From positions 124,001 through 188,000 of the forward strand of contig NZ_JAGGLB010000014.1 in assembly GCF_017874215.1 (NCBI RefSeq): a DNA stretch of 64,000 bases, read 5' to 3'. Below, in pieces: positions 34,361-43,169 of the stretch. Position 1 is the stretch's first letter. Every line of letters starts with the position of its first letter. The stretch is from Paenibacillus eucommiae. GTDB taxonomy: Bacteria > Bacillota > Bacilli > Paenibacillales > NBRC-103111. A program made the position numbers and the translations under genes. The notes under the pieces are model-generated. The model was not told where the DNA came from and made no database searches. It saw nothing but the letters and a program-made list of their open reading frames with translations.

Positions 34361-37300
34361 ATGAGAATTAATCACAACATTGGTGCGTTGAACACGTACC
34401 GCCAGCTTACAGCTAACACAGAAAAAGGTGCCAAATCGATCGAGAAATTGTCTTCGGGTCTTCGCATCAACCGCGCAGGGGACGACGCTGCAGGTCTTGC
34501 AATCTCCGAGAAAATGAGAGCGCAAATCCGCGGTCTCGACCAAGCAACTCGCAACTCGCAAGATGGTATCTCCATGATCCAAACAACTGAGGGTGCATTG
34601 AACGAAACTCACTCCATCCTGCAACGTATGCGCGAATTGGCTAACCAATCCGCGAGTGATACAAACGTAGGTGTTGACCGTGCGGAAATCCAGAAGGAAA
34701 TGAACCAATTGACTTCTGAGATCAACCGTATTGGTAATACAACTGAGTTCAATACACAAGCTCTTTTAAAAGGTAAAACAGGAACTGTTACTGCGACTGA
34801 TTCTGCTTCTAAAACTATTACTGATGGTGTTGCTGGTGTTCTTCAAGGGGAGCTATCTGGTCTGACTACAGTTAATGGAAGTGTAGTCGGAAGCACTTCA
34901 ACAACAACAATTCAAGCGTCTTCCAGCAAAGCTACTGGTGCTTTTGAAGATGTGACTGAGACAACTGCAAGTGTAAAAGGTATCAAAGCAACTGTTGGTG
35001 TATCCAACGGAATCACTTTTGAGGCCGATGCTGTTGGAACTGGTTTAAATGGTAAAACCATTACTATTAAGCAAAGTGCTACTGGTACAGCCCAGACATC
35101 AGGTCTTACTATTGATGGAAGTGGTAACTATACATTTACGATTGGTGAAGATGCTGCCGGGACTTCACTTGCAACTGACAGAGCTACTTACTATAACCAA
35201 CTGAAAAGTGCAATTGATGACTTCTCAATTAATGGTAATGCGGGTGCAGGCTTTGCTTTGGGGGAAGCTATTACAGTTAAACCACCAGCAAGTGCTGATT
35301 CTCCACTCACAGCTTTCAATAACACAGTTGCTACTATTGGTGGCGGTGTAAACGAAGTAGCTGGTGTTTATGATCTGAAATTAGATAAAAAGTTTACAGA
35401 AGCTGGCGATACAGTGAAAATTGCTGGTAAAACATTTACTGCAGTAATTGGAACTGCAGATCCTTCTAAAGGTGAATTCCAACTTGCTACTACATCAGCT
35501 CTTGTTGGCGCTAGTACTGAAATTACACAAGCAACCAGCCTTTTGGCAGCAATTCAAGCCGATGCAGACATTAGTGCTAGATTCACAATTGATAATGCTG
35601 GAGGAACTTTAGCCACTCTTACTTTTACTGAAAAAGCGGGTCAAGCTACAGGTGTTGCTCTTAGTAATACAACTGTTGCCGGTTCAGGTAGCGATGATAA
35701 GCTAGTTATCAAGAACGGTAATGGTAACAATCTTAGAAATGTCTCAATTGATGTAGCTACTAATGTTACGGCTTCTGGTGGTACAGTCAAGCTAGAAAGT
35801 ACTGCTGGAAACACTCTAACATTCACTACAACAGCGGCAGATGGCGCTAAGGCTAATGGAGTAAGGGTTGTAATGGAAGCTGGTACTGGTACAGATCCTA
35901 CAGCGGTTTACAAGGATGGGAAATTGACAATTTCTTTGGGAACAGATGCTACTCAAAATATTGGTACTAATATATTAGCTGAAGTTAAAGCAATCGGTGT
36001 TAAAGATGGTATTGATTTTAATGGTTGGACTCAAGTGAGTGCTGGGAATTTTGGCAATGCTACTGGTGTATCTGCTACAGCTGCTCATATCAATGCAGAT
36101 CAAATGGTCGCTGGTGGTAAGGATACACAAGTAGCATCAACCATGAGCGTGGAATTTAGTAATGGTGACATTAAGATCCACTTGGCTAACGACAATGCAT
36201 CCGAGAATACAGCTGCTAAGATCCAAGCTGCTCTTAAAGCATTAGTAACCGCTGGTGAGGTTGGAGGATACTGGGAAGCTGGACAACATAAAGTTGTAGA
36301 CCTCAACAAATTTACTTTTGAAGCTCAAGGAAATTGGGATACCAAAACACTGGGCAACTCCATTACTAAAGCTACAGGCACATTCACAGGTGGTGTAGAG
36401 GATGTTAAGGGTAAGTATACCTTTGACGTTACCAAAGCATTTGGTGAAGGTGACCAAGTCCTTATTAAGGGTGAAGTCTTTACAGCTGTTAGTGGTCTTG
36501 CAGATGCAACGAAAGGTCAATTCAGTATCAATGCGAATGGGCTTGGAACAGGAACTCTTAATGAGCAAACAACTAGTTTGCTAGATGCCATCAGCTTGAA
36601 TTCCAAGCTTAGTGGATATGAAGCTTCTATCGTTAGCGGCACAACTAACAAAATCCAACTGGTTGAAAAAGCTTCTTCCGGTAAGGATCTGAAAGCAACT
36701 GATCTAGATACGAAAGCAACTGGAACTCTTGGAGAATTCTCGATCTCCTCAGCACCTTTAAACAATGATGGTGGTTCATTCGTCATTGATGGCGTGGAAA
36801 TCAAAATTTCCAACAAAGAAGCTAACGTTGGCTATGCCAATGGTACTGTAATTAAAGAAGCTTCCACAGTTCTTGAGCAAAACAAAGCTCTGGTTGATGC
36901 AATCAACAAAAACACTGAGCTTAAAGGCAAATACACAGCTTCCATTAATGAAGACGGAGATATGAACTTGGTTCAAACTAATGGATCTGCTACAGGCCCG
37001 CAAGTTCAAGCGAAAACTTCACCTAAAGGCGACTTCACTGCAACCTTCCAAGTGGGTGCGAACAGTGGTCAAAGCATGACAATCGAAGTTGGAGATATGC
37101 GTGCTAACGCGCTTAACATTAGTGGAGACGGCTCTGTGAGCAATGTTCAAGCTAAGAATGGTATTGTAGCTTCTTTCGTAGCAGTAGCTAACGTTGGAGA
37201 TGGCTCCACGAAGAACCTTACTGAGTTTGCTCTTGATGTGTCTACAAGTGAGAAAGCATCCGCGGCAATCAGCGTAATCAACGACGCTATTGAAGTTGTT

Positions 37301-37531
37301 TCCGGACAACGTTCGCAGCTTGGTGCTTACCAAAACCGTTTGGAGCACACGATCAACAACTTGGGTACTTCTTCCGAGAACTTGACTGCTGCTGAATCCC
37401 GTATCCGCGATGTGGATATGGCTAAAGAAATCATGGAAAACACTAAGAACAATATCTTGGCTCAAGCTGCTCAAGCTATGCTTGCTCAAGCGAACCAATC
37501 TACTCAAGGTGTTCTTCAATTGCTTCGTTAA
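34361..37531 (+). CDS. hag: Giant flagellin Hag with enlarged central region
   Basis: The first about 140 residues (MRINHNIGALNTYRQL.., GLRINRAGDDAAGLAISEKM) and the last about 95 (LGAYQNRLEHTINNLGTSSENL.., QAAQAMLAQANQSTQGVLQLL) are standard flagellin D0/D1. Between them lie about 810 residues of Thr/Ala/Gly-rich beta domains, giving 1056 residues against the usual 270-500. The central part contains a duplicated unit: residues about 329-435 (VNEVAGVYDL..FTAVIGTADPSKGEFQ) and about 678-785 (VEDVKGKYTF..FTAVSGLADATKGQFS). No cysteine. RBS AAGGAGG. CsrA and FliW control its translation. A flagellin lysine methylase gene is nearby. The insert should form large outer filament domains. Confidence 0.95.
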   Translation: MRINHNIGALNTYRQLTANTEKGAKSIEKLSSGLRINRAGDDAAGLAISEKMRAQIRGLDQATRNSQDGISMIQTTEGALNETHSILQRMRELANQSASDTNVGVDRAEIQKEMNQLTSEINRIGNTTEFNTQALLKGKTGTVTATDSASKTITDGVAGVLQGELSGLTTVNGSVVGSTSTTTIQASSSKATGAFEDVTETTASVKGIKATVGVSNGITFEADAVGTGLNGKTITIKQSATGTAQTSGLTIDGSGNYTFTIGEDAAGTSLATDRATYYNQLKSAIDDFSINGNAGAGFALGEAITVKPPASADSPLTAFNNTVATIGGGVNEVAGVYDLKLDKKFTEAGDTVKIAGKTFTAVIGTADPSKGEFQLATTSALVGASTEITQATSLLAAIQADADISARFTIDNAGGTLATLTFTEKAGQATGVALSNTTVAGSGSDDKLVIKNGNGNNLRNVSIDVATNVTASGGTVKLESTAGNTLTFTTTAADGAKANGVRVVMEAGTGTDPTAVYKDGKLTISLGTDATQNIGTNILAEVKAIGVKDGIDFNGWTQVSAGNFGNATGVSATAAHINADQMVAGGKDTQVASTMSVEFSNGDIKIHLANDNASENTAAKIQAALKALVTAGEVGGYWEAGQHKVVDLNKFTFEAQGNWDTKTLGNSITKATGTFTGGVEDVKGKYTFDVTKAFGEGDQVLIKGEVFTAVSGLADATKGQFSINANGLGTGTLNEQTTSLLDAISLNSKLSGYEASIVSGTTNKIQLVEKASSGKDLKATDLDTKATGTLGEFSISSAPLNNDGGSFVIDGVEIKISNKEANVGYANGTVIKEASTVLEQNKALVDAINKNTELKGKYTASINEDGDMNLVQTNGSATGPQVQAKTSPKGDFTATFQVGANSGQSMTIEVGDMRANALNISGDGSVSNVQAKNGIVASFVAVANVGDGSTKNLTEFALDVSTSEKASAAISVINDAIEVVSGQRSQLGAYQNRLEHTINNLGTSSENLTAAESRIRDVDMAKEIMENTKNNILAQAAQAMLAQANQSTQGVLQLLR

Positions 37532-37545
37532 TTTGTTTAAAGCGA

Positions 37546-37579
37546 AGAGAGACCTTAGCTTGTCTAAGGTCTCTCTTTT
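37546..37579 (+). terminator. Rho-independent terminator of hag
   Basis: A perfect 13-bp stem (37546-37558, AGAGAGACCTTAG, with 37564-37576) with loop CTTGT is followed by T-rich sequence. Confidence 0.92.
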
Positions 37580-37609
37580 CTTCATTATGTGAGCTGAGGA
37601 GCGGATGTT

Positions 37610-37978
37610 GTGGAGAAGTATAGAGCAGTTGTGGAAGCTACCTTGGATCTGTCCGATACCATTGGTGAGGGCATTGATTATATCCGTTATCAAAGCAGTC
37701 AAGGAGACTATCTGAACACGCTTAACATGTTCAATGATATTCTGCAAGCGTCGGCTTCTATTGATACGAATTTGCAGTCCTTTGTCGATAAGCTTCCTAG
37801 TAATCGTCTCGAAGAGTTGGGAGATACACTGCGTATAGGCTTTTCTTCCCTTGCACTTGCATACGAGCAAGAGGCTCTTGAGAGGGTCTTGCAAGTGGTA
37901 CAATCAATGATAGATCCCGCCTATGAATCATGGAAACAGGAGCTTAATCGCACATTGAGACCATATATTCTGGTGTAA
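37610..37978 (+). CDS. Hypothetical small protein in the flagellar region
   Basis: I do not recognise a family. The 122-residue sequence (EKYRAVVEATLDLSDTIGEGIDYIRYQSSQG...) is mostly amphipathic helix, acidic and without membrane segment, and looks like a chaperone or adaptor. GTG 37610 follows GAGGAGCGG. It lies after the hag terminator, before the YjfB-like gene. Its fold and size could suit a flagellar export chaperone, but this is a guess. Confidence 0.7.
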   Translation: MEKYRAVVEATLDLSDTIGEGIDYIRYQSSQGDYLNTLNMFNDILQASASIDTNLQSFVDKLPSNRLEELGDTLRIGFSSLALAYEQEALERVLQVVQSMIDPAYESWKQELNRTLRPYILV

Positions 37979-38008
37979 GGCAAAGGTTTAGAATAAGGAG
38001 TTGTTTTA

Positions 38009-38206
38009 ATGGATATTGCGCTATTAGCCATGAGTTTGAATCAGGCCAAACTTCAGGAAAGCGTAAGCTTGTCCGTTCTAAAGATGGCTCTTGGGAATAC
38101 CCAAGAAATCAGCAGTGGAATTGCACAATTACTTCCAAGCTCCGATAGCGGTATGGCTCGGTCGGTTCAGCCTCACTTGGGAGGGTCTATTGATATAAAG
38201 GCATAA
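38009..38206 (+). CDS. YjfB family putative motility protein
   Basis: Sixty-five residues starting MDIALLAMSLNQAKLQESVSLSVLKMAL, the hallmark of the YjfB family (Pfam YjfB_motility), which in Bacillus is SigD-dependent. The role is unknown. RBS AAGGAG with ATG 38009. It is followed by a strong terminator. Confidence 0.8.
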   Translation: MDIALLAMSLNQAKLQESVSLSVLKMALGNTQEISSGIAQLLPSSDSGMARSVQPHLGGSIDIKA

Positions 38207-38241
38207 GCCGAAATATCATTACTATTTTATTAATTTACAGC

Positions 38242-38274
38242 AAGCTTATTCCTTTTTAAGGGGTAGGCTTTTTT
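38242..38274 (+). terminator. Rho-independent terminator after the YjfB-like gene
   Basis: An 11-bp stem (38242-38252, AAGCTTATTCC, with 38260-38270) including G-T pairs is followed by a T-run. Confidence 0.8.
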
Positions 38275-38303
38275 GCTTCATTCTTTAAAGCAAGAAAGCT
38301 ATT

Positions 38304-38329
38304 CAAATCTTCCGGTTTTTTTCCGATAA
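38304..38329 (+). promoter_or_regulatory. Candidate SigD promoter of the flagellin methylase gene
   Basis: CAAA (38304-38307), 14 bases, TCCGATAA (38322-38329), a good but imperfect match to the SigD consensus, 46 bases before the ATG at 38375. Confidence 0.5.
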
Positions 38330-38374
38330 AATGATATAAGGCTGCCTATACGCTACGATATGAGGAGAATAACC

Positions 38375-39619
38375 ATGAGCGATAAGAAGAGACAACTATT
38401 AGTTCCCCATTATATGCAGCAATTTGCATGTATAGGATCTGCTTGTGAGGATACCTGCTGTGCAGGTTGGGCTGTTTCCATTGATCAATCCACCTATAGG
38501 AAATATAACAAGGTCAGGGATTCTGTTTTGAAGCCGTTACTGGACAAGAAAGTAACTAGAAATCGGACTAATCCCACTGATGCGAATTACGCCAAAATCA
38601 AGCTGAACGAAGATGCTAAATGTCCGCTGCTTAACGAAACCGGCTTATGCAAAATTCAGGTTCAATTAGGGGAGGAGTTGCTCTCTGACACATGCGCTAC
38701 GTATCCAAGAGTAACTAACCAAACAAATGGAGTGATGGAGCGCTCGGCATCTGTATCATGTCCGGAAATTGCCCGGTTGGCGCTGCTGAATCCTGATGGT
38801 ATGGAATTTGATGAAATTGAGGAAAGTGCAGATGTGCGGTTTCGTTTCACGAGGCGGTTGGACGAACGCACGGAGTCTGCACCTGATAAGGCGCAAAAGC
38901 ATTTCTGGGAGCTTCGGATTATATCGATTCAAATTTTGCAAAATCGCAGCTATAAGCTAGCAGATAGACTGGTTATTCTGGGAATGCTCTTCAACAAGGT
39001 ACAGGAATATGTAGAAGCCAAAAGAGTCGATGAAATCCCGCTCTTAATTGCAGAGTACACTCGTTTACTAGAAGATGGGAGCATGAAAGCAGGGCTAAAC
39101 AGCATTCCTGTACTCTATGCTATCCAAATGGAAATCATGAAGGGGATCTCGGATGAGCGGTATGTCTTGGGTGTGAATAACAGCAGATATATCGAATGCT
39201 TCACGGAAACCTTGCATGGCATCAGCTATACTGAAAATACCCCCGTAGAAGAAATTGCAGAGCGATATAAATACGCTCATGATCTTTATTTCAAACCTCT
39301 CATGGATCAGCATGAATATATTATGGAAAACTATTTGGTTAACTATGTATTCAAGAATATGTTTCCATTTGGTGGACATCCGAGCGTAGTCGATGATTAC
39401 ATTATTATGGTTATTCATTATGCTCTTATTAAGCTTCATCTTATTGGGATGTCAGGATTTCATAAAGATGCATTTTGTATAGAGCTTGTGCTCAAACTTA
39501 TTCAATCCTTCGCCAAATCAATTGAACACAGCCCGCTTTTTCTTAGGAAAGTATACGATTTGCTCAAAAATAATGGATATACTTCCATGGCCTATATGTC
39601 CATCCTCATAAAAAATTAA
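38375..39619 (+). CDS. fliB: Flagellin lysine-N-methylase FliB type
   Basis: FliB-type enzymes methylate surface lysines of flagellin. Conserved cysteines lie at CIGSACEDTCCAGW (about residues 18-31), CPLLNETGLCKIQ (about 87-99), DTCATYPR (about 110) and CPEIARL, the pattern of this metal/iron-sulfur binding family. ATG 38375 follows GAGGAG; 414 residues, near the usual 400. It lies between hag and flaG. Its substrate is probably the giant Hag; lysines are numerous in the central domains. Methyl donor SAM would come from MetK. Confidence 0.85.
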   Translation: MSDKKRQLLVPHYMQQFACIGSACEDTCCAGWAVSIDQSTYRKYNKVRDSVLKPLLDKKVTRNRTNPTDANYAKIKLNEDAKCPLLNETGLCKIQVQLGEELLSDTCATYPRVTNQTNGVMERSASVSCPEIARLALLNPDGMEFDEIEESADVRFRFTRRLDERTESAPDKAQKHFWELRIISIQILQNRSYKLADRLVILGMLFNKVQEYVEAKRVDEIPLLIAEYTRLLEDGSMKAGLNSIPVLYAIQMEIMKGISDERYVLGVNNSRYIECFTETLHGISYTENTPVEEIAERYKYAHDLYFKPLMDQHEYIMENYLVNYVFKNMFPFGGHPSVVDDYIIMVIHYALIKLHLIGMSGFHKDAFCIELVLKLIQSFAKSIEHSPLFLRKVYDLLKNNGYTSMAYMSILIKN

Positions 39620-39665
39620 TCTTCTACAATTATTTTTTATTTCTATTATTATTTCCTCTTTTTCT

Positions 39666-39673
39666 TCCGATAA
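39666..39673 (+). promoter_or_regulatory. Possible SigD -10 before flaG
   Basis: TCCGATAA lies 40 bases before the flaG start, but the upstream TATT at 39647-39650 is a poor -35. Confidence 0.3.
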
Positions 39674-39712
39674 CATGGTATATAGACAACATCGGTGAAG
39701 GAGGTAAGAAGA

Positions 39713-40123
39713 ATGAGTTCCAATGTATCATTTGGAGGTATTCCGTCGGCTGGAATCCAGCCTTTGGAGAGCATATCCAGAGTGCAGCCTTCCAGCGGCG
39801 AATCAACAGCAGGCACTGAAACTAGCAGTATCCCATTATCAATCAAGACAGTGAAGGCTCTCAAGCAAGCAGAGCTGCGCGGGGAAAATGTTACAATTAG
39901 CGAGGGGCAGCTCATCAAAGCAATAGATCATGCCCTTAAGGCTGTTCAGGGTGCTACAACCTCCTTGGAATTCTCTGTTCATAACAAGACCAAGGAAATT
40001 ATGGTCAAGGTAAGAGACAAGGAAACAGGTGATGTTATTAGGGAGATTCCCCCGGAAAAAACACTGGATTTTGTTGCCAAGCTCTGGGAGATGGCCGGCA
40101 TCTTGGTAGATAAAAAGGGTTAA
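39713..40123 (+). CDS. flaG: Flagellar protein FlaG
   Basis: The C-terminal FlaG domain is clear: LEFSVHNKTKEIMVKVRDKETGDVIREIPPEKTLDFVAKLWEMAGILVD. The N-terminal 60 residues are low-complexity. ATG 39713 follows AAGGAGG; the GTG at 39695 would have no RBS. 136 residues. FlaG affects filament length in some species and precedes fliD as in Bacillus (yvyC). Confidence 0.9.
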   Translation: MSSNVSFGGIPSAGIQPLESISRVQPSSGESTAGTETSSIPLSIKTVKALKQAELRGENVTISEGQLIKAIDHALKAVQGATTSLEFSVHNKTKEIMVKVRDKETGDVIREIPPEKTLDFVAKLWEMAGILVDKKG

Positions 40124-40144
40124 AGGTTTAGGAGGAGATTTACT

Positions 40145-42064
40145 ATGGTAACAAGAATTAATACAGGAGTTTCCGGATTAGACATAGATTCAATGGTCAG
40201 TCAGTTGATGAAGGCCCGGCGACTTCCAGTTGATCAATTAATGCAAAAGAAGCAGGTTATAAGTTGGCAGCGTGATGACTACCGTTCGATTAATGCCAAG
40301 ATAGTTGATTTCCGTAATTCCGCATCCGATATGAGATTGCAAACCCCATTTCTTAACAAAAAGGCCGCATCCTCTAATGAAGCCATTCTTTCCGTAACGG
40401 GAACCGCTAATGCAACAGAGGGGATTTACAAGATTAAAGTGAATGCTCTGGCAGAAGCGGCAAAGCTTACATCCAGCGCTAACGTGACCGGCACCGTAGG
40501 GGGGGACCTTTCTAAGAAGATGTCGGAATTGGATCCTAGTTTTGCTTCCAATACTACGCTTACCGTAGGCGGTGCCAAGGGCACAGCTACTATAATCATT
40601 AAGCCTACAGACACACTTGCTAATGTAGTGAACAATATCAATTCGGAATCCAACAATACTGGTGTGAAGATAAGCTACGATGGCGGTTTAGACCGACTGT
40701 TTTTTGTTGCAACCTCTACCGGCGCTGAGAAAACATCCAACATTAAGCTGCAGTCAGCCAATGAGGATTTACTGACGGATATATTCAAAATGCCACCTGC
40801 AGGCGTTACGACGCCGACAACATTCGCAAACACAGTAACGGGTACAGTGGCCTTTGTGGCCGAAAAGACTGACAAAGATGCTGATGACGCACCTCCAGTT
40901 CCACTGGAAGTTAAGAAAATAGCTCCTGATCTTAAGGCAGAGCAAGTCTTTAAAATCAGTATGGGAGCTTCAGACAGTGCAAGCTTCACGATTACCAAAA
41001 GTACTTCAATAGGCGAATTAATTGATAAAATTAACAGCTCGGACCTTGGCAAGAAGGGGGTATCTGCTTATTTAAATGAGTCTGGCAAGCTTGTGATCTT
41101 TAACCCTAATAGATCCAATGAATTGAAATTTACTGATGAGACAGATGATGATAGTGATGTGTTGAAATCGCTTGGACTAGAAGCACCGGTAACCTCTGGT
41201 GATTTTGCCTATACACAAATGAGCAGTGTGGGGAAAGATGCGGAAGTTGAATTCAATGGTGTTACGGGTTTTTATGCCTCAAATACGTTTTCCATAAGTG
41301 GCTTGCAATTCACAGCCAAAAAGGTAGACACGGAAGAAGTAAATGTGTCGGTCGCTCAAGATGTCGATTCGGTGTATAATTCAATCAAAACCTTTGTAGA
41401 TAAGTACAATGATGTGATTGATTCTCTTAATAAGAAAATGCAAGAGAAGAGAGACAGGTCTTACCTGCCACTTACTGACGAGCAGCGTACGAATATGAAG
41501 GAAGATGAAATTAAACGCTGGGAAGAGAAGGCAAGATCGGGTATTCTGCGGAATGATTCGATTCTTAGCTCTGCTTTAAATTCCATGCGGCTTGCCATAT
41601 CCAGTCCTGTTAATGGTATTCCGAGCGGGGAGATCAGTATTTTGTCTGATATTGGCATTAAGACTTCGGCTAATTATCTGGAGAATGGGAAGCTTTATAT
41701 CGACGAGGCGAAGCTTCGGGACGCGCTTTCGAATAAATCTGATCAAGTTAGAAGGCTCTTTACGGCAGATGGAGGGGATGCCTCTTCGGAGCGTGGCGAT
41801 GGTGTCGCGAGGCGTTTGTTCAATGGAGCGAGTAAGGTTTTTTCAGATATATTAACTAAAGCAGGGGCCTCAAACACTTTGGCCGATGATAGTTTGCTCT
41901 CCAAAGACGAAGGTACGTTGGACAAGAAGATATATGATTTCAACAAAAAGCTCTTACTGATCGAAGATCGATACTATAAGCAATTCGGCGCCATGGAAGC
42001 TGCCATTCAGAGAATGCAAGATCAATCTTCTTCACTTATACAGCAGCTGACAGGAAGTAAATAA
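40145..42064 (+). CDS. fliD: Flagellar filament cap protein FliD
   Basis: FliD (HAP2) caps the filament and folds flagellin subunits as they emerge. N-terminal INTGVSGLDIDSMVSQLMKARRLPVDQLMQKKQVISWQ and C-terminal blocks (YNDVIDSLNKKM; DRYYKQFGAMEAAIQRMQDQSSSLIQQL) are typical. 639 residues, longer than Bacillus FliD (about 500), in step with the large flagellin. RBS AGGAGGAG. Confidence 0.96.
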   Translation: MVTRINTGVSGLDIDSMVSQLMKARRLPVDQLMQKKQVISWQRDDYRSINAKIVDFRNSASDMRLQTPFLNKKAASSNEAILSVTGTANATEGIYKIKVNALAEAAKLTSSANVTGTVGGDLSKKMSELDPSFASNTTLTVGGAKGTATIIIKPTDTLANVVNNINSESNNTGVKISYDGGLDRLFFVATSTGAEKTSNIKLQSANEDLLTDIFKMPPAGVTTPTTFANTVTGTVAFVAEKTDKDADDAPPVPLEVKKIAPDLKAEQVFKISMGASDSASFTITKSTSIGELIDKINSSDLGKKGVSAYLNESGKLVIFNPNRSNELKFTDETDDDSDVLKSLGLEAPVTSGDFAYTQMSSVGKDAEVEFNGVTGFYASNTFSISGLQFTAKKVDTEEVNVSVAQDVDSVYNSIKTFVDKYNDVIDSLNKKMQEKRDRSYLPLTDEQRTNMKEDEIKRWEEKARSGILRNDSILSSALNSMRLAISSPVNGIPSGEISILSDIGIKTSANYLENGKLYIDEAKLRDALSNKSDQVRRLFTADGGDASSERGDGVARRLFNGASKVFSDILTKAGASNTLADDSLLSKDEGTLDKKIYDFNKKLLLIEDRYYKQFGAMEAAIQRMQDQSSSLIQQLTGSK

Positions 42065-42088
42065 TTAGCGACTATTGGGAGGATCCTC

Positions 42089-42487
42089 ATGTTACCGACA
42101 CAGCCTAACAAATATCTAGAAGCATCGATCCAGACCGCAACCCCTGCGCAATTGCTTATTATGACTTACGATGGCGCTATTCGATTTTGCAAGCAGGCTA
42201 TTGAGTCGATTAAAAACAATGAGTTTGATAAATCTCACTATTACTTGTCCAAAACACAGGATATTGTTAAAGAGTTTATTATAACGATGGATCGCAGCGT
42301 TCCTTTATCCGAGGATTTGCTTCGGCTTTATGATTACTTTCTTACGAAGCTGATTGAAGCGAATGTTAAGAAAGCGACTGCCCCTGTTGAAGAGGTGCTA
42401 AGCTACTTAATCGATTTGAAAGAAACCTGGATTCAAGCAGCCAAGCTGAGCGGAGCGACTAAAGTAGGATCCAAGCAGTATGGATAA
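42089..42487 (+). CDS. fliS: Flagellar export chaperone FliS
   Basis: FliS binds the flagellin C-terminus and prevents premature polymerisation. Family blocks NKYLEASIQTATPAQLLIMTYDGAIRFCKQA and KSHYYLSKTQDIVKEFIITMD are present. 132 residues. RBS GGGAGGA. Its last eight bases overlap the start of the FliT-like gene. Confidence 0.95.
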   Translation: MLPTQPNKYLEASIQTATPAQLLIMTYDGAIRFCKQAIESIKNNEFDKSHYYLSKTQDIVKEFIITMDRSVPLSEDLLRLYDYFLTKLIEANVKKATAPVEEVLSYLIDLKETWIQAAKLSGATKVGSKQYG

Positions 42488-42818
42488 AACTTTAAACGAA
42501 CTGATGTCTCTTACCCAAGACGTAATTGGCCGCATGCCGGTCATTACGTATGAGGAGCTGGAAGAGTTTCTGGATAAGCGTGGCGCACTGATCTCTACAC
42601 TAATTGAGATGGATGTATCTGGAGAAGCGGATATGAAGCTCTACAAGGCTTCTATAGAGAGCGTGCTGGCCTATGACTCACTTATCCAGGACCGCATGAA
42701 TCATCTCAAGCTGCAGGCCAGCAGCGAGCTTATCAAGCTTCAAACAACCCGCAAACAAAAGTCTGGCTACGATTCTGCGGACAATACCGAAAGTTTATTT
42801 TACGATCAAAGAAACTAG
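42480..42818 (+). CDS. fliT: FliT-like flagellar chaperone
   Basis: A 112-residue helical protein directly overlapping fliS, in the standard fliD-fliS-fliT order. Sequence similarity to FliT is weak by eye (LNELMSLTQDVIGRMPVITYEELEEFLDKRGALISTLIEMD), so the call rests mainly on position and helical character. FliT normally escorts FliD. Confidence 0.75.
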   Translation: MDKTLNELMSLTQDVIGRMPVITYEELEEFLDKRGALISTLIEMDVSGEADMKLYKASIESVLAYDSLIQDRMNHLKLQASSELIKLQTTRKQKSGYDSADNTESLFYDQRN

Positions 42819-42846
42819 ACTTATTTGCAAAGCGATAGCTATACTC

Positions 42847-42900
42847 AGGATCCCACTTGGTACATTAGAAATGTACATGAAGGTGTGGTCCTTTTTATTT
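42847..42900 (+). terminator. Rho-independent terminator after the fliD-fliT operon
   Basis: AGGATCCCAC (42847-42856) and GTGTGGTCCT (42883-42892) form an imperfect stem enclosing a smaller GTACAT/ATGTAC hairpin, followed by T-rich sequence. Confidence 0.75.
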
Positions 42901-42913
42901 TTTTACCCGGATG

Positions 42914-43047
42914 TTTTCCACATTTTTATTAGAGAAATCTTGTGAATAACTCCACCCCCAGCCTGTGGATAATGTGCATAACTTTGTGTATAACTAATGA
43001 AAACAAGCTTTCAGGCCGTTAGAAGGCTGTTAAGGAATTGTGAATAT
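42914..43047 (+). other. DnaA-box cluster beside an AT-rich tract
   Basis: Four perfect TGTGNATAA words (TTATNCACA on the other strand) lie at 42941-42949 (A), 42964-42972 (G, the strong TTATCCACA form), 42973-42981 (C) and 42985-42993 (T), all in the same direction. One-mismatch or related words are at 42914-42922 (TTTTCCACA, opposite) and 43039-43047 (TGTGAATAT). An AT-rich stretch follows (43048-43090). No gene overlaps it. Confidence 0.75.
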
Positions 43048-43086
43048 GCAAATTTTCTAAATATTTAGCCAAGTTTGTTTTTACAA

Positions 43087-43116
43087 TTGACATGCCAAGC
43101 TGGTGAATGTTATATT
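43087..43116 (+). promoter_or_regulatory. SigA promoter of the cold-shock gene
   Basis: Perfect TTGACA (43087-43092), 18 bases, TATATT (43111-43116), giving a leader of about 47 bases. It directly follows the DnaA-box cluster. Confidence 0.75.
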
Positions 43117-43169
43117 CAAAAAGTAAGCAAGGGCTTACATTTGACTTGAATATGAAGGGAATGTGTCAG

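Noticed and set aside
37019..37903. 294-codon open frame antisense to the end of hag and the next gene
   Set aside because: It mirrors the highly biased codons of the flagellin C-terminus; the plus-strand frame is a certain gene.
43107..43169. N-terminal 21-residue extension of the cold-shock protein
   Set aside because: The extension overlaps the -10 of its own promoter; the family begins at MQGKVKWFN.
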